64,000 nt of DNA from Tetrastigma voinierianum (GCA_016808115.1 JAEQBH010000986.1:1116001-1180000), one strand, 5' to 3'; shown: positions 24,601 to 35,099, counted from the first letter of the stretch. Numbers and translations are program-made. Notes: generated from the letters alone by a model not told the origin.

Positions 24601-27600
24601 TCCTCTTCGTATTTTCGTTATCTTAGCATTCGATGCATCGTGAGCGCCCAAAGTTCTTGATTTCCGTCCGCTCGAATAATTTTTTTTCTCGCTTTGTGGG
24701 TTTCTCTTGTTCTACAAGACTGGTTCCATCTTTGGTGGTGTTCTCTTGTTCCTAAGGCCGCCTTACCGTGGTCATTCTTGCTCTTATTTCAGTGTCTTTT
24801 TCACAGTGGCTTTCAAGAATTTATAATTTTCTTGCCGCTTGGTCCATCATGTCATCTGATAAGTTAGAAGCATTCCCTTATTCTAAGCATCAGGTAAAAA
24901 TTATTCAGTCAGGGAGTTCCAATTTAAAATTATTTGTCAAAAGGAAAAGAATTTGTGGGGTCATATCGATGGGAGTGTTCCCCGCACCTCAAGGTGCCGA
25001 GGTTTTGTCTATGGGAAATTCATGATGCTCTAAGCTATGACTCGGGCTCCTAGCTCCTAGCTAGTCTCACCTTGTTCCTCACACCTGAGTTATGACTGCC
25101 CCAGCCCTGGCTGAGTCTCAATCTTGTTCTCACTCGAGGCCTTATAAAACCCGCTTGTTGCTATGTGGACTTATCTTAACACTCCGGCCTACAATCAAGA
25201 CAACTCTGCTTAAACGATTTCCATTCGGGAGTATGAGATGGCCACTCACACAAGGCGTCGGACGAGGAATATTTTTCTGGTTTTCAAACTCTTCACGACT
25301 CATTGCGACATTGTTTATGCTAATGTTCCTACTACAAATTTCTCTCTGGCCGGGTCCGAGAAGTGCATGCCACCGCCAGCGAGATCAATTTTGAGCTAGT
25401 TACGCACCACTCTTTGAAAATTGCACGCTCTAACTGATGAACTGCCATCTCATTCCCATCTCTCGATGCCACTGAGTGAACTTCTTCGTGAGAGCAACGT
25501 ATCGTTACTCAGTCGCCATGTAACATCGGCCACCGCTAGTGCACTAAGCCTCGGCTTATGCAAAGACAAGGAGACATACGGTAGAGACATGCGTGTTGTT
25601 CAAAGCTTTAGTTGTAAAGCTTTTGGCCATATTGCTCAGGATTGTCACAAGAAGTTCTGCAACTAATCAAGAAACAAATATACGTCTTCGTCATCCTATT
25701 CGCCTCGAAAGGAAGGGTACTGCCATCATGCCTCCACCGTCGCCTCTAGCTCACGCACGTCGCGCCTCGCCGTTGTTCCTCTTCCCGTCCTACAAATTTT
25801 AGCAACCCGACCACATTCAATTTCGAAATGGTACAACACATGATCCATTCTCGCTTAATGCGGCCTTAGGTAATCATAAAGTTTCTTCAAGCCATGGTAT
25901 TTTGACCCTGAGCCTCTAACCATATGAGACTAATATTGTCGTTCCTTTCCAATATCGAAATTATGATGGAAATCTAAAATTAATCGCTGGCGGCGCCTCT
26001 CCTCGCCAATCGTTGTCAGATCTTTCCTCTTCCTTAACTAATGTTTTTGTGTCTCCTAACCTCTCCACAAATCTTATTTCTGTTGGTCAATTGGTTGATA
26101 ACAATTGTAATGTCCATTTCTCCCGTTCTGGTTGTGTTGTGCAGGATCAAGTGTCAGGGCAGATGATCGCGAAGGGGCCTAAAGTGGGACGACTCTTTCC
26201 TCTTCATGTTTCTCCTTCCACTTTTATTCCTAGTTTTTTACTTTCATTTGCATGTAATGTTGTCGGGTTATGGCAATAAGATGTGGTGATAGACGCCTGT
26301 GCCACCCAAACTCGATGTCCTTCGTACTTTGTTTAATTCCTCTGATTACCGGGAAATAAGGCATGTTCTTCATCGATCTTCTTTCGATTATACATCATGC
26401 AAACTCGCAAAAGTAGTTCCTAATTTTTCCTCATCACATCTCGTGGGCTTCACAATGTTTCTCGAGCTTATTCATAGTGATGTTCGGGGATTGCACTCGT
26501 TTCTCATGCGCACATAAGTACTTTGTTACTTTCATCATGACTTTAGTCGTTTACTTAGGTTTACTTCCTCCAAAGCAGGTGAAGTTTTTCCGCTTTTCAA
26601 GCCAGACTCGAGACTCACCTCCGCAAAGATCAAGGTCTCGCGACTCGATTCAAGGTGAATACATGTCTAATGAGTTTCGTGTGTTTCAAAGCAAAGGATC
26701 ATCTCTCGCTTCATTCTTCGACACCACAACAAAACTATGTTGTCAGAGAGGAAAATCACCCACCTTCTTAAGGTCGTAAGAACTCTTTACTTAACCATCC
26801 GTTCCTCCTCGTTGTGTGAAGCTCTTCATCGCAGCCATTTGATCAATCACTCTGTACTTCCTACGACAAATCATGTTTCTCCTTTCTCTGGGTTGTTCGG
26901 GTCATTCTCCTTATATTCCCGATCTCCGTACATTTTGTCAGGTTTGTTATGTGCATCTCCCTCCTCACGAACGACATAAACTTCATCAGTCACCTAAGTG
27001 TGTTTTCCTTGGTTATGCTATCCCTCACAAGGGTTATGTTTGTTACGATCCCCATGCTTCTCGTATACGGGTTTCCCGGAATGTGATCTTCTTTGAAAAT
27101 CAATATTTCTTTCCATCTCATGTTCAACTGTCATCTGCATCTGTATCTCTTCTGCCTATTTTTTCTAAATCTCCACCAATTGTGGAACAGGTTCAAACAC
27201 AGTTTGTGTATGAAGGCGTGGTCGACATGATCTAGTTCCACTTCACTTTGTGCCTCCTTCCGATCTTGGTTGGCGCCTGATCCTGCTCCTGCTTCCACCA
27301 CTCTTAAATCGATCTACTGATATTCGACCCCTAATTAGTATGGTTTCTTCTCTCTGTCTCTCTTTTGTCGCTACTTTATCCACTATTTCCATTCCCTCTT
27401 GGTACATCTGAGCCATGGAACATAGTGTTAGCAAGTACAATGCAAGCGAGATAATTGCCAGGAGAACCGCGCCAGGATAATGTTCTTGTCGCCTGCAGTC
27501 AGACCTATTGGGAGTAAATGGGTTTTTACGTAAACACCGTTCGATGGTTCTTTGGATCGGTACAAAGCTCGCGCTTGTAGCTCTGGATATGGCCGGGGAA

Positions 27601-30600
27601 TATGGGGTTGATTATGAGGAGACATTTGCCCTGTTGCCCAAAAATGACGGTTCGAACCATCTTAGCTATTGCTGCTTCACAGTCATGGCGACTACATCAA
27701 ATGGATGTGAAGAATGCCTTTCTTCATGGTGATCTCCAGGAGGAGATTTACATGAAGCTTCCCTCTGGTATGACTACTTCTTCTCCTCATGATGTTTGTA
27801 AGCTCAGGCGTTCTCTGTATGGGCTCAGCCATGCAGCGCTTGGTTTGAGTTTAGCGGTCGCACCCGCCAGTTTACACAAAATTATTATGATTCTTCTCTC
27901 TTCCTTCACACATCGTCGAGGTATAGTTATTCTCTTGGTTTATGTGGATGATATTATCATTATTGTATGGCCCCGTGGTTTGATTACTAAGCCCGGCGTA
28001 GTGGTTGTCACGACTTTCCATATGAAAGATCTTGGCGACTCACATACTTCTTAGGATTGGAAGTTCATTGCTCGATCCCATGGCCTTTTTTGTAGACCGG
28101 CATAAGTATATTCAAGATCTTATCACTTTGGTGGTTGGGGACACTTCTTATGTTGATACTCTATGGAGCCTAAAATGTCAAATCTGAGGAAAGATGAAGG
28201 GACTATACGGGAAGAACCTACTCTCTATCGGTAGCAGTTGGGAATTAACATCTATGACCACTACTGGGCGATATCTCCTATGTTCAGCCCGGGTCGGTCA
28301 ATTCATCTTCACCTCGGCATCTCCATCTTACTTTCTGATTCGCGCATCATTCATTATCTTCGAGGATCACCTTCGTGGGTTGTTTTTCCCTCACAGCGCC
28401 CTCTCTTCAACTTGTTGCCTATAGTGATCTTGGAGTTGGGGTACGGGTGTCGGGATACACGTCGATCTACAGGTTGGTGTATGTTTTTAGGTGATGCATT
28501 AATTTCTTGGAGATGTAAGAAACAAGATCGTGTTTCTAAATCCTCTACTAAGGCTGAGTATCGTGCCATGTCTACTGCTTGTTCTGAAATTGTATGGCTA
28601 CGTGGTCTCCTTGAGGAGCTTGGGTTCCCTCGAGGACACTTCTACTCTCTTGTCTCATAGATAACACTAGTGCTATTAGTTGCCACCAATCTTGTTTTCC
28701 ATGAACGCCTGAAGCACATTGAAGTTGATTGTCATTATTCGAGACACTTTGGAAGGGTCGGGTGATATCTTCCCTCCTTATCTCTTGATCTCGAGTGGCT
28801 AATGTCTTCCTGACTCTAACTCGGCCGGTGACATCGATTTCTTGTTGGCAAATTGTTCTTTGGCCGACTCTGACATCAATTTGAGGGGGGATGTTACCAT
28901 ATACAATTTAGGAGTTTATGCAATTTGGGACTCTATTATTAACTATATATATTAGTTACCATGTATAGATGCTAAAGACTAGGAATCTACCATGTATAGA
29001 TGCTAAAGACTAGGAATTTATGTATAGATGCTAAAGACTAGGAATTTACCATGTATAGATGCTAAAGACTAGATAATTTGAGAGACTATATGTATGGCAG
29101 ACTGATGGAATCAAAGGCAACTTTTCTAGAAAAACCTCTCTTCGTATTTTTCTGTTATCTAGTATTTTGACAAGAAGTAGTCAAAGTTAAATACTAAGAA
29201 ACTTCATAAGGCCTCCATTAGGATCTTAGAATAAACAAAAATTGGAAAGGAGAAAAATTAAAAGGAAAAGATATTTCTCTTTTTCAATTGGGATTAAAAA
29301 CAGGAAGGAAAGGTCATTATAACGGAAATAAGGGAGAAATTTGAACTTTTTGAAATTACTTATTTTTTGCTTTGGAAGTGTGAGATAGCCAAGAAAAAAT
29401 CAAGAGAAGATCAAATTAGTTTCAATGAAACTGCCAATTGATTTACTTAGAGAAATGATGTTTGAGGTTCTAGGAATTGCTGATACCTAAGCCCACGTTG
29501 TTGAAGTCGAGGGGAAATAGAATAAATTCCTATCTCATTATGCATGGAATTCTAGAATTCTGGTGTTTTTGTCATGTGGTATGATCATATGTGAGATGTA
29601 CTAGCTTGAATCTTCTAAAACACAAGGAAATACACGTCGAATTAGTTACACTCTCTTTGTGTTTCATTTTCCAATCTTTTTTATTTTTGATGAGTAAAAG
29701 GCAAAAAAAAAAAAAAAAATTTCCAATCTTCAACACCAAGTTATTTCATGCCTAGTCCCTAATGATTTTGTTATAGGATTTATTTGTATTCATATATGAT
29801 ATTGCACCAATAGTAAGGATGTGTCTATTTCTGGGAAAGCGTGGTGGGATGAGTTAACAAAAGGAAGATAAAAGAGTAAAAAAAATACAAGTTTCCCTAA
29901 AGCTGATTTATCGTCTTCTTTCTTCAACATTTCACACTTTCAAAGCAAAAAAATAAAGAATTTCATCAGATTTTCTAGGAAACTACTTCCCAAAATATTG
30001 ATATTTGACTATAGGCTGCCTTCCTAATCATTGTTACAAGTAGTCAAAATTAAATATTAAGAAACTTCATAAATTATACATTAGGAACTTTGAGTAAACA
30101 TGGGAAAGGATAGAAACTAAAAGTAAAATATACTTCCTTTTCAACTGGGATTTAAAGCAAGAAAGAGAACCCATTATAAGTTACTCATGACAAGAACACC
30201 AGAATACTACAATGCCATGCATACATACATGGGATTTACTCATTTCCATAACTTCAACATGGGTGTAAGAATCAAAATGCCGCCAAAACCTCGAAGCACC
30301 ATCTCTCTCAAAGGCTTCCTGCCAAAAAACACCACATAGTAATAAAGTCTCAATCCCAACTTTTTCACAATAATTAAAGTCTGTTGCAAAAACTTGAAAT
30401 GGGTTATTCGATCAGATCAAAATAATTTAAATAATCTTGATATTACCAAGAAATAAATGAAAATAGAATAATAGTACCTCCAAAGAGCGAAGAAAGTGGT
30501 CTTGAACGAGAGATTCGAGTGAGTGCTTACAAAGAGAGTGTATGTGAGAAATGAATTCAGATCCGACTAAGAGATCACCGCGGCCATTGAGAAGAGTTTC

Positions 30601-30711
30601 AGTGGCTCCACAGTAGCCATCCCAGCTCTCTGTAATTTCTATGATGGAAGCATCGTCAATAGAGTCCAAAATCCCTAGATTAAAGACAGCCGAGGATGCT
30701 TCCATTGTCAT
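14564..30711 (-). CDS. APC2: Anaphase-promoting complex subunit 2 (APC2), 16 coding exons
   Basis: APC2 is the cullin-like scaffold of the nuclear APC/C ubiquitin ligase. With the RING subunit APC11 it catalyses ubiquitination of cyclins and securin. Exons (5' to 3'): 30478-30711 (start ATG at 30711, or the better-context ATG at 30705), 30229-30318, 23577-23829, 22315-22601, 21998-22067, 21133-21377, 18804-19220, 18451-18652, 18207-18321, 17985-18067, 17332-17451, 17075-17163, 16916-16997, 16242-16430, 14777-14845 and 14564-14686. The total is about 887 codons, normal for plant APC2. Diagnostic blocks include YRLLTAGASTNDILHQYVST, VLMARLPRHFP, EYRVMLAEKLLNKSDYDID (cullin homology), TPRKLLWKKNLGTVKLELQF, and a C-terminal winged-helix part with KFIMGMLTNFGSMALDRIHN and QQLQTFLSGLVSEEKLE, ending FLKK. 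Junction phases agree except around exons 4 and 5, where small indels disrupt the frame. The exon 8 donor is GC. Intron 2 is 6.4 kb because of a copia insertion. Confidence 0.92.
14846..16241 (-). other. APC2 intron 14 (1.4 kb)
   Basis: Intron between the exon ending IVYE and the exon starting KFIMGM. It is AT-rich. The phrase GATTTAGGGAGT recurs near 15440 and 15470. No transposon with defined ends was recognised. Confidence 0.8.
17747..17778. repeat. (TA)n microsatellite in APC2 intron 10
   Basis: A pure TA run in the intron between exons 10 and 11. The plus-strand open frame reading into it is an artefact. Confidence 0.9.
18445..18450 (-). promoter_or_regulatory. APC2: Non-canonical GC splice donor of APC2 intron 8
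   Basis: Exon 8 must end in phase 0 after the codons for LLK, because exon 9 opens in phase 0 with IHFGES. The only join that keeps this frame is AAG|GCAGGT, a GC donor paired with an ordinary AG acceptor (18322-18323). The GT four bases further on would shift the frame. Confidence 0.7.
19519..19592 (-). repeat. 3' LTR of the TRIM element
   Basis: A 74-bp direct repeat with TG...CA ends, next to the polypurine tract of the element. Confidence 0.9.
19744..19817 (-). repeat. 5' LTR of the TRIM element
   Basis: A 74-bp direct repeat next to the primer-binding-site-like sequence. It has 70 of 74 positions identical to the 3' LTR by eye. Confidence 0.9.
20350..20670. mobile_element. Possible MITE in APC2 intron 6
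   Basis: The left edge AAGGCGCACCTAGGCTCAAG and the reverse complement of the right edge, AAGGTGCACCTAAGGAGCGG, are imperfect terminal inverted repeats around an AT-rich core. GGCGCACCTAGG-type ends are common in plant repeats. No clear target duplication was found. Confidence 0.4.
21998..22601 (-). other. APC2: APC2 exons 4-5: frame-disrupting indels
   Basis: Exon 4 keeps its APC2 character but changes frame several times. One C seems missing just after the acceptor (near 22595). One G is missing in the GGG of 22398-22400. Further down, two bases are missing and one A is extra around 22352-22366. Beyond these points the expected residues continue in other frames: KVVRDLRNLGF, then AYASAYFLALK. 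Exon 5 lacks two bases near 22004-22008 in its last codons, unless an alternative donor AAA|GTGGAT is used. As written, the joined reading frame would stop. Most changes are in short homopolymers, so sequencing error is as likely as gene decay. Confidence 0.75.
22908..23099. repeat. Dispersed direct repeat in APC2 intron 3
   Basis: Two copies of about 51 bp (22908-22958 and 23049-23099), each reading AAACTACT.ATGTAAGACATG and containing GGAAGCTGTCACACAAC. They differ at two or three positions and are separated by about 90 bp. Confidence 0.85.
24325..24637 (+). repeat. 5' LTR of copia copy 2, with internal minisatellite
   Basis: An LTR of about 313 bp. It contains five tandem copies of a unit of about 28-31 bp with the core ATGTATAGATGCTAAAGACT. 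The 3' boundary is approximate. Confidence 0.85.
25600..25667 (+). pseudogene. Copia gag zinc-knuckle remnant (copy 2)
   Basis: The frame ending at 25666 reads CKAFGHIAQDCHKKFCN, the end of a CCHC knuckle (C..C...GH....C) with its first Cys lost. The upstream gag sequence (24650-25590) is present only as broken frames. Confidence 0.6.
26013..27235 (+). pseudogene. Copia pre-integrase and integrase remnant (copy 2)
   Basis: A frame at 26013-26279 has NLSTNLISVGQLVDNNCNVH and DQVSGQMIAKGPKVGRLFPL, the linker after the protease and the start of the GAG-pre-integrase domain. Near 26990-27110 a frame reads HQSPKCVFLGYAIPHKGYVC and SRNVIFFENQYFFP, the end of copia integrase. The catalytic core between them is broken into several frames. 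Confidence 0.8.
27500..28050 (+). pseudogene. Copia reverse transcriptase remnant (copy 2)
   Basis: Broken frames show RLHQMDVKNAFLHGDLQEEI, KLRRSLYGLSHA and ILLVYVDDIIII. These are the RT palm motifs, including an intact YVDD box. The DYEETFA-type block lies just upstream in another frame. Confidence 0.9.
28440..28660 (+). pseudogene. Copia RNase H remnant (copy 2)
   Basis: The frame contains GDALISWRCKKQDRVSKSST followed by KAEYRAMSTACSEIVWLRGL, the conserved end of copia RNase H. A frameshift follows before the remaining tail. Confidence 0.88.
28892..29172 (+). repeat. 3' LTR of copia copy 2
   Basis: 281 bp, nearly identical to the 5' LTR in its first 100 bases. It carries four rather than five copies of the internal minisatellite unit and ends GACA before the AGAAG target duplication. 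Confidence 0.92.
29973..30180. repeat. Duplicate of the copia copy 2 insertion locus (empty site)
   Basis: This segment matches the two flanks of the copia joined together. It shares TGATATTTGACTA and CTAATCATTGTTA with 24258-24324, then TAGTCAAA.TTAAATA and AAGAAACTTCATAA with 29178-29330. The join reads GTTACAAGTAGTC, with one copy of the target pentamer and no element. It is therefore a paralogous pre-insertion site in the same intron. Confidence 0.8.
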
Positions 30712-30715
30712 TTCT

Positions 30716-31309
30716 CTTAAAAAACAAACTTCCGTCAAACAGCCTGCTTTAAGGTGAAATTGAAATTGAAGAGTTGTACTGAGTAAAGCACCATATTTCA
30801 AGATTTTGCCGCCACTTTCACATTAAGTGTGTAACTCATCTACACAGTTGTTACATGATCCATTCTAGTTAGACATAAGTATGTCATCAATTTCCAATAC
30901 ATGCTATCTTCTATAAACCTAGTTACTACGTCTACGAACCCTATGAACTCCCTTTTCCGTTCAATCACGGCGGAATCCATAATACAAACACCAATTGAGA
31001 CAAAAGTTATCTACAATTAAGCAACGTGATTAGATAATCGTGCTCTAGAAAATTCCACATTGTTATAAGAAAATGAGCACAAGGAAATACAAGTCGAGAG
31101 TGTGAAAATACCTGATGATGTCGATGAACAAAGCCGATGAACAAATTCGTTCTCCCTCCTCTGTATCGTCGACTTTTGACGGGAAGAATTTCGGCTTAGG
31201 TTGCCGGGATTTGGGTTTCACCGATTTGGATTCTGAACATGAAGATGAACTCGAGACCGCTGTTCCGGAAGGGAGAAATGAGGGAGAAGAGTCATTGGGC
31301 GCCAAATAA
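30716..31309 (-). promoter_or_regulatory. APC2: APC2 5' region: probable 5' UTR intron and promoter
   Basis: A donor CAG|GTATTT at 31111 and an acceptor AAG at 30716-30717 could remove 396 bp, joining an upstream leader exon (from about 31305) to the APC2 start region. The open frame over the leader has no ATG, so it is more likely untranslated leader than coding sequence. An E2F-type motif lies at its upstream edge. Confidence 0.4.
31299..31306 (-). promoter_or_regulatory. E2F-binding-site-like motif upstream of APC2
   Basis: The minus strand reads TTTGGCGC, an exact match to the E2F consensus TTTSSCGC. It lies about 590 bp upstream of the APC2 ATG, just beyond the presumed leader exon. E2F sites are typical of cell-cycle promoters. 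An 8-bp match can occur by chance. Confidence 0.4.
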
Positions 31310-31437
31310 GTTTTTAGTTTTTTTTTTTTTTTTTTTCCTTTTTGTGCTTTTCAGTGGAAGCGCAGCTGGAAAATGAGGAAGGGCAAATTAGGTATAAAAA
31401 GGCCGATCAGCCTAACTTTCTCTTTTCGACATCTAAA

Positions 31438-31552
31438 CATTTATTTGTTACAAACTTACAGTGAACTAAATTGTTTTTACGGTCCATAAAAGAAAAAAAA
31501 CATTTATTTGTTACAAACTTACAATGAACTAAATTGTTTCTACGGTCCATAA
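31438..31552. repeat. Tandem duplication of about 53 bp
   Basis: Two copies (31438-31492 and 31501-31552) read CATTTATTTGTTACAAACTT and end ACGGTCCATAAAA. They are separated by a poly-A stretch and differ at two or three positions. Confidence 0.9.
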
Positions 31553-32759
31553 AAAAAAAAAAAAAAATTTGTATTTACGGTAAACCGAGGACGATAACTT
31601 TCTAAACATTGAACACTATATCATATGAGTTTTACGTCGTCAACTTATTCCCTTTTATTTCATGATAAATAAAATATCTACCCTTAACTTTCTTTAAAAT
31701 TAATCCCTTATAATTGACTTCTCGAACATTTATTTTTAAATTTAAAATTTAGATAAAAATAAAAATATTAATTTTTTAAATTATTTTGACTACATAAGAT
31801 AATTATTTTTATTTAAAATTTAATTTACTCGTTAGATACATATTTATTTTTTATAAATAATATATCTAAATTTACATTTAATGAGGATGATTTTTTTTAA
31901 ATAACTTAGAAAATAAATTATTTATAATAATATTTTTTTATAAATTTATTAAAATGTTATATAAATATTGAATAAATTAAAAGATAGATTTTAAAAAAAA
32001 TTGGATAATAGAATAATCATTTTTATTTAAAGATTAATTCTCTTAAAATTTAGATAAAATTTTATTTTTGTAGATAATATATCAACTTAATATGTATGAT
32101 GGGATGATTTTTTTTATGTTTATTTTTTTTAGGAACAACGAATTTTTTTTTTTTTTTTTGTCACGGCCATGAAGTGTTTTGCTGGTGAATCAGTGCACAT
32201 CCCAGGAGGCACGCTAGAGATCATCTGTGAGAATTTGTCCTCATTTGAGTCGGGATGGACGCAAGGGAGGTAAAGTTCTACTTACTAACAATTTGCGATT
32301 CTAGGGGTTCGAACTCAATACCTTTGGTTAAGCTATAAAAAACTGGCATCTCCTCTGTGTTGATGGTAAAAAATAATAATATTATTGATTAACTACTGTC
32401 ATCCGATAAATCCGATATCTGAATATTTAAAATCATATAAGATAAAACAACAAAGTTAATATCATAATAAATTTGTATAAAGTCTACAAATTTGATAAAA
32501 TAGTGATTAGAATATATTAAATAACCATATAAGAGTTTTGTTTTTTTACTCCTTGTACTTTAAAATGTTAAATGAACCCCCCTACACGATTGAAAATATA
32601 AGTATTTTTTAAAGATTGTTTGCACGTGCTGTTTCTTTAAATGCTATGAGGTTTGATTTGTGCGATCACGTGGGTAAGTAGAAAATAATATTTATTTTAG
32701 TTTTTAAAAGATAATATAGTCATTTTGTTTTAATCGACGATACTGTCAATTAGAATCAA
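31553..32759. other. AT-rich intergenic with a GC-richer island
   Basis: Mostly AT-rich. A GC-richer island at about 32155-32390 begins GTCACGGCCATG after a poly-T run and includes GGGGTTCGAACTC, which resembles a Pol III B box. It could be a SINE or another dispersed-repeat fragment, but no matching A box with normal spacing was found. Confidence 0.35.
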
Positions 32760-32802
32760 TGCATGGAATGAAGTGCATGTCGCAGCTGAAATTTGTGCAT
32801 TA

Positions 32803-32820
32803 TTGTCGATATATCGACAA
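32803..32820. repeat. Perfect 18-bp palindrome near the left end of the hAT
   Basis: TTGTCGATATATCGACAA equals its own reverse complement. It sits among ATATCG repeats of the kind hAT transposases bind near element ends. Confidence 0.9.
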
Positions 32821-33399
32821 ATATCGTCGATATATTGAGAAAATTCAGCGATATATGTGGACGGTCGATGTTTTCTGATCCAACAACTGAGATTCTGTCC
32901 ACTTTTTGAAAAAGCTCTAACGGCTACTTGTAGGATATGACGGCTATAATTGAGTCAGTGTTGATCCAACGGCTTGGATTCAATATGACAATTTCTTTAG
33001 GTTCCAACAATCAAATTTTTTATATGACGGTGGATTTTGAATATGTGACTTGATCCAATTGCCATCAATTATTTATAATGGTTAGATAAAGATCTAATGG
33101 TCATATTTAATATAAAATCAAATCCAATGGTCAAATTTATTTTTTAGTGGTTTTTTTTACCAATTTGACTCAACAAATTATATAAATAGCCTAAAATCAA
33201 TAGTTTTTCCTATCAAACTCATCAATTCTTGTTGATATTTCTCAAACAATTCTTGATTTGTGCAAGTCTTAGAGAATAATTTTCTTGTCAATTATTGGTG
33301 TTCAAGTCTCCATTCAATACATCATTTGTACAATTTAAGATATGTTTCCATGTTAATTATTTTTTTTTACATTTGTACAATTTAGTAATTAATTTAAGC

Positions 33400-34370
33400 T
33401 TATATTTATATTAAGATTATGAATATGAAATATGAATATATATTATATTTAATTTACTTTATAAGTTAAATAGTTTACACATTTTATTCATTTTTAGATA
33501 GTTAATATAACTTTATATTTGGATTTAGATTATGAATATGAAATTAACTAATTGTTAATTAATGTATGAACACGTTTTATTTAACTTATGATAATTAATA
33601 TAACTTTATATTTATATTGAGATTATGAATATGAAATATAAAAATTTGTTAATTAATGTAGCAAATATGAACATATATTATGTTTAATTTACTTTATATG
33701 TTAAATAGTTTACACTTTTTATTTTTATTTTTAGATATTAATATAATTTTATATCTAGATTATTATTATGAGTATGAAATATAATGAGTGTTAGTCACTT
33801 GGAACACATTTTATTTGCTTATGATAAAGAATTAATATAACTTTATTTTTAGATTTAGATTGTGAATATGAAATATGAAAATTTGTTAATTAATGTATGA
33901 AATATAAACGTATATTATGTTTAATTTACTTTATATGTTAAATAATGTACACGTTTTATTTATTTTTATATATTTAATATAAATTCATATTTATATTATA
34001 AATATGAAATATAAAAATTTGGTAATTGATGTATGAAATATGAACATATATTATGTTTAATTTACTTTATATGTTAAATAGTGTACACATTTTATATATT
34101 TTTAGATATTTAATATAACTTTAGATTTAGATTATGAATATAAAATATAATTTTTTTTAATTAATGTATGAAATATTAACATATATTATGTTTAATTTAC
34201 TTTATATGTTGAATATTGTACACATTTTATTTATTTTTAGATATTTAATATTACTTTATATTTATATTTAGATTAAGGATATGAAATATAACAAATTGTT
34301 TTAGTTTGAACACATATTATGTCAAATATATATGTTTGTTTTATTTAACCTATGATGTTTAATACTAACT
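33400..34370. repeat. AT-rich tandem array inside the hAT element
   Basis: Imperfect copies of a unit of about 120-135 bp containing TATGTTAAATAGT.TACACA, TTTAGATATTTAATATAA and ATTATGAATATGAAATATA. Equivalent points occur near 33463, 33693, 33935, 34068 and 34203; shorter units lie between the first three. Confidence 0.8.
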
Positions 34371-34423
34371 TTATGTTAGATACGGTTGAATATAAATTAA
34401 TTACAATTATTGAAGTTTATAGG

Positions 34424-34822
34424 ATGGATAATGGAAGTAGAAGCACTGTTGGAGGTTATGATTCTACTTGGAAATATTATACACCTATTGAAAGGAACAT
34501 AAATGACACAATATGCACTTATTCTGGTATAGTGGTTAAAAGTGATAGGATTATTCAGTTTAAATTTCACTTATCACATACAGATTCCTACTCAAATAGC
34601 AAGAAGTGTTATAATTTGCCTCCCGAAGTGAAAAAAGAAATTAGACAACTTTTGGTTCAAATGAATAAAGTCAAAGCGAAGAAAGCTGCAAATATTGAAG
34701 AAATTCGAGTTGAATTGCGAGGCACAATGGATGGTAGTCATAGACATCTCCTTGATGATGATGAGGATGAGGATGAGGATGATGTCTATATGTATGCGGC
34801 TGACATGAACCCTGACGAGTGA
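34424..34822 (+). pseudogene. hAT transposase N-terminal exon (BED-like)
   Basis: A 132-residue open frame follows a good acceptor (TTTATAG). It has the N-terminal pattern of plant hAT transposases: W-K-Y-Y near the start, ICTYSG in place of the usual C..C zinc-binding pair, FKFHL in place of the usual K.HL, then KKCYNLPPEVKKEIRQLL. It ends in an acidic run (DDDEDEDEDDVYMYAADMNP). The BED zinc ligands are only partly kept. It is open in itself, but the exons downstream are broken. Confidence 0.75.
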
Positions 34823-35099
34823 GCTGCCTAGCGAGCAACATGTCGTGCATCCAAAGCTAGTTAATGGAATTGATAACAAGAAGAAAGGTTTATGAGAGGC
34901 AAAAGAAAAATTGGTAAATCTTTTAACTTAAATTCATTTTTATAGTATAAACGGATTCACAAACATTTCCAATATATATAATTACAATAGGCAACCCTTC
35001 ACAATCACAACCAACTAATCCGGTAAGGCGCATGCAAATATATCAAAGTGTGAGACAATAGGATTCATCACTACCTCTTACTCCATCATTATACAGATC

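Larger units (their letters stand above)
24325..29172 (+). mobile_element. Ty1/copia retrotransposon inside APC2 intron 2, copy 2
   Basis: The element has LTRs at 24325-24637 and 28892-29172. It starts TGTTACCATA and ends GACA, and it is flanked by the 5-bp target duplication AGAAG (24320-24324 and 29173-29177). A polypurine tract (GAGGGGGGA) precedes the 3' LTR. The plus-strand internal region shows gag zinc-knuckle, integrase, RT and RNase H remnants in order, all frameshifted. It is inserted antisense to APC2 and makes up most of the 6.4-kb intron. No primer-binding site is convincingly preserved. Confidence 0.93.

Noticed and set aside
31063..31305. Ser-rich minus-strand frame that could be spliced in frame onto APC2 as an N-terminal extension
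   Set aside because: The frame has no ATG (it opens with TTG) and its composition is low-complexity. An untranslated leader exon is more likely.
32300..32330. Possible SINE or tRNA gene at GGGGTTCGAACTC
   Set aside because: No A box at normal spacing, no acceptor-stem pairing and no target duplication could be found.
33350..34370. Possible gene in the AT-rich region before the hAT transposase
   Set aside because: It is a tandem repeat array with no frame longer than expected.
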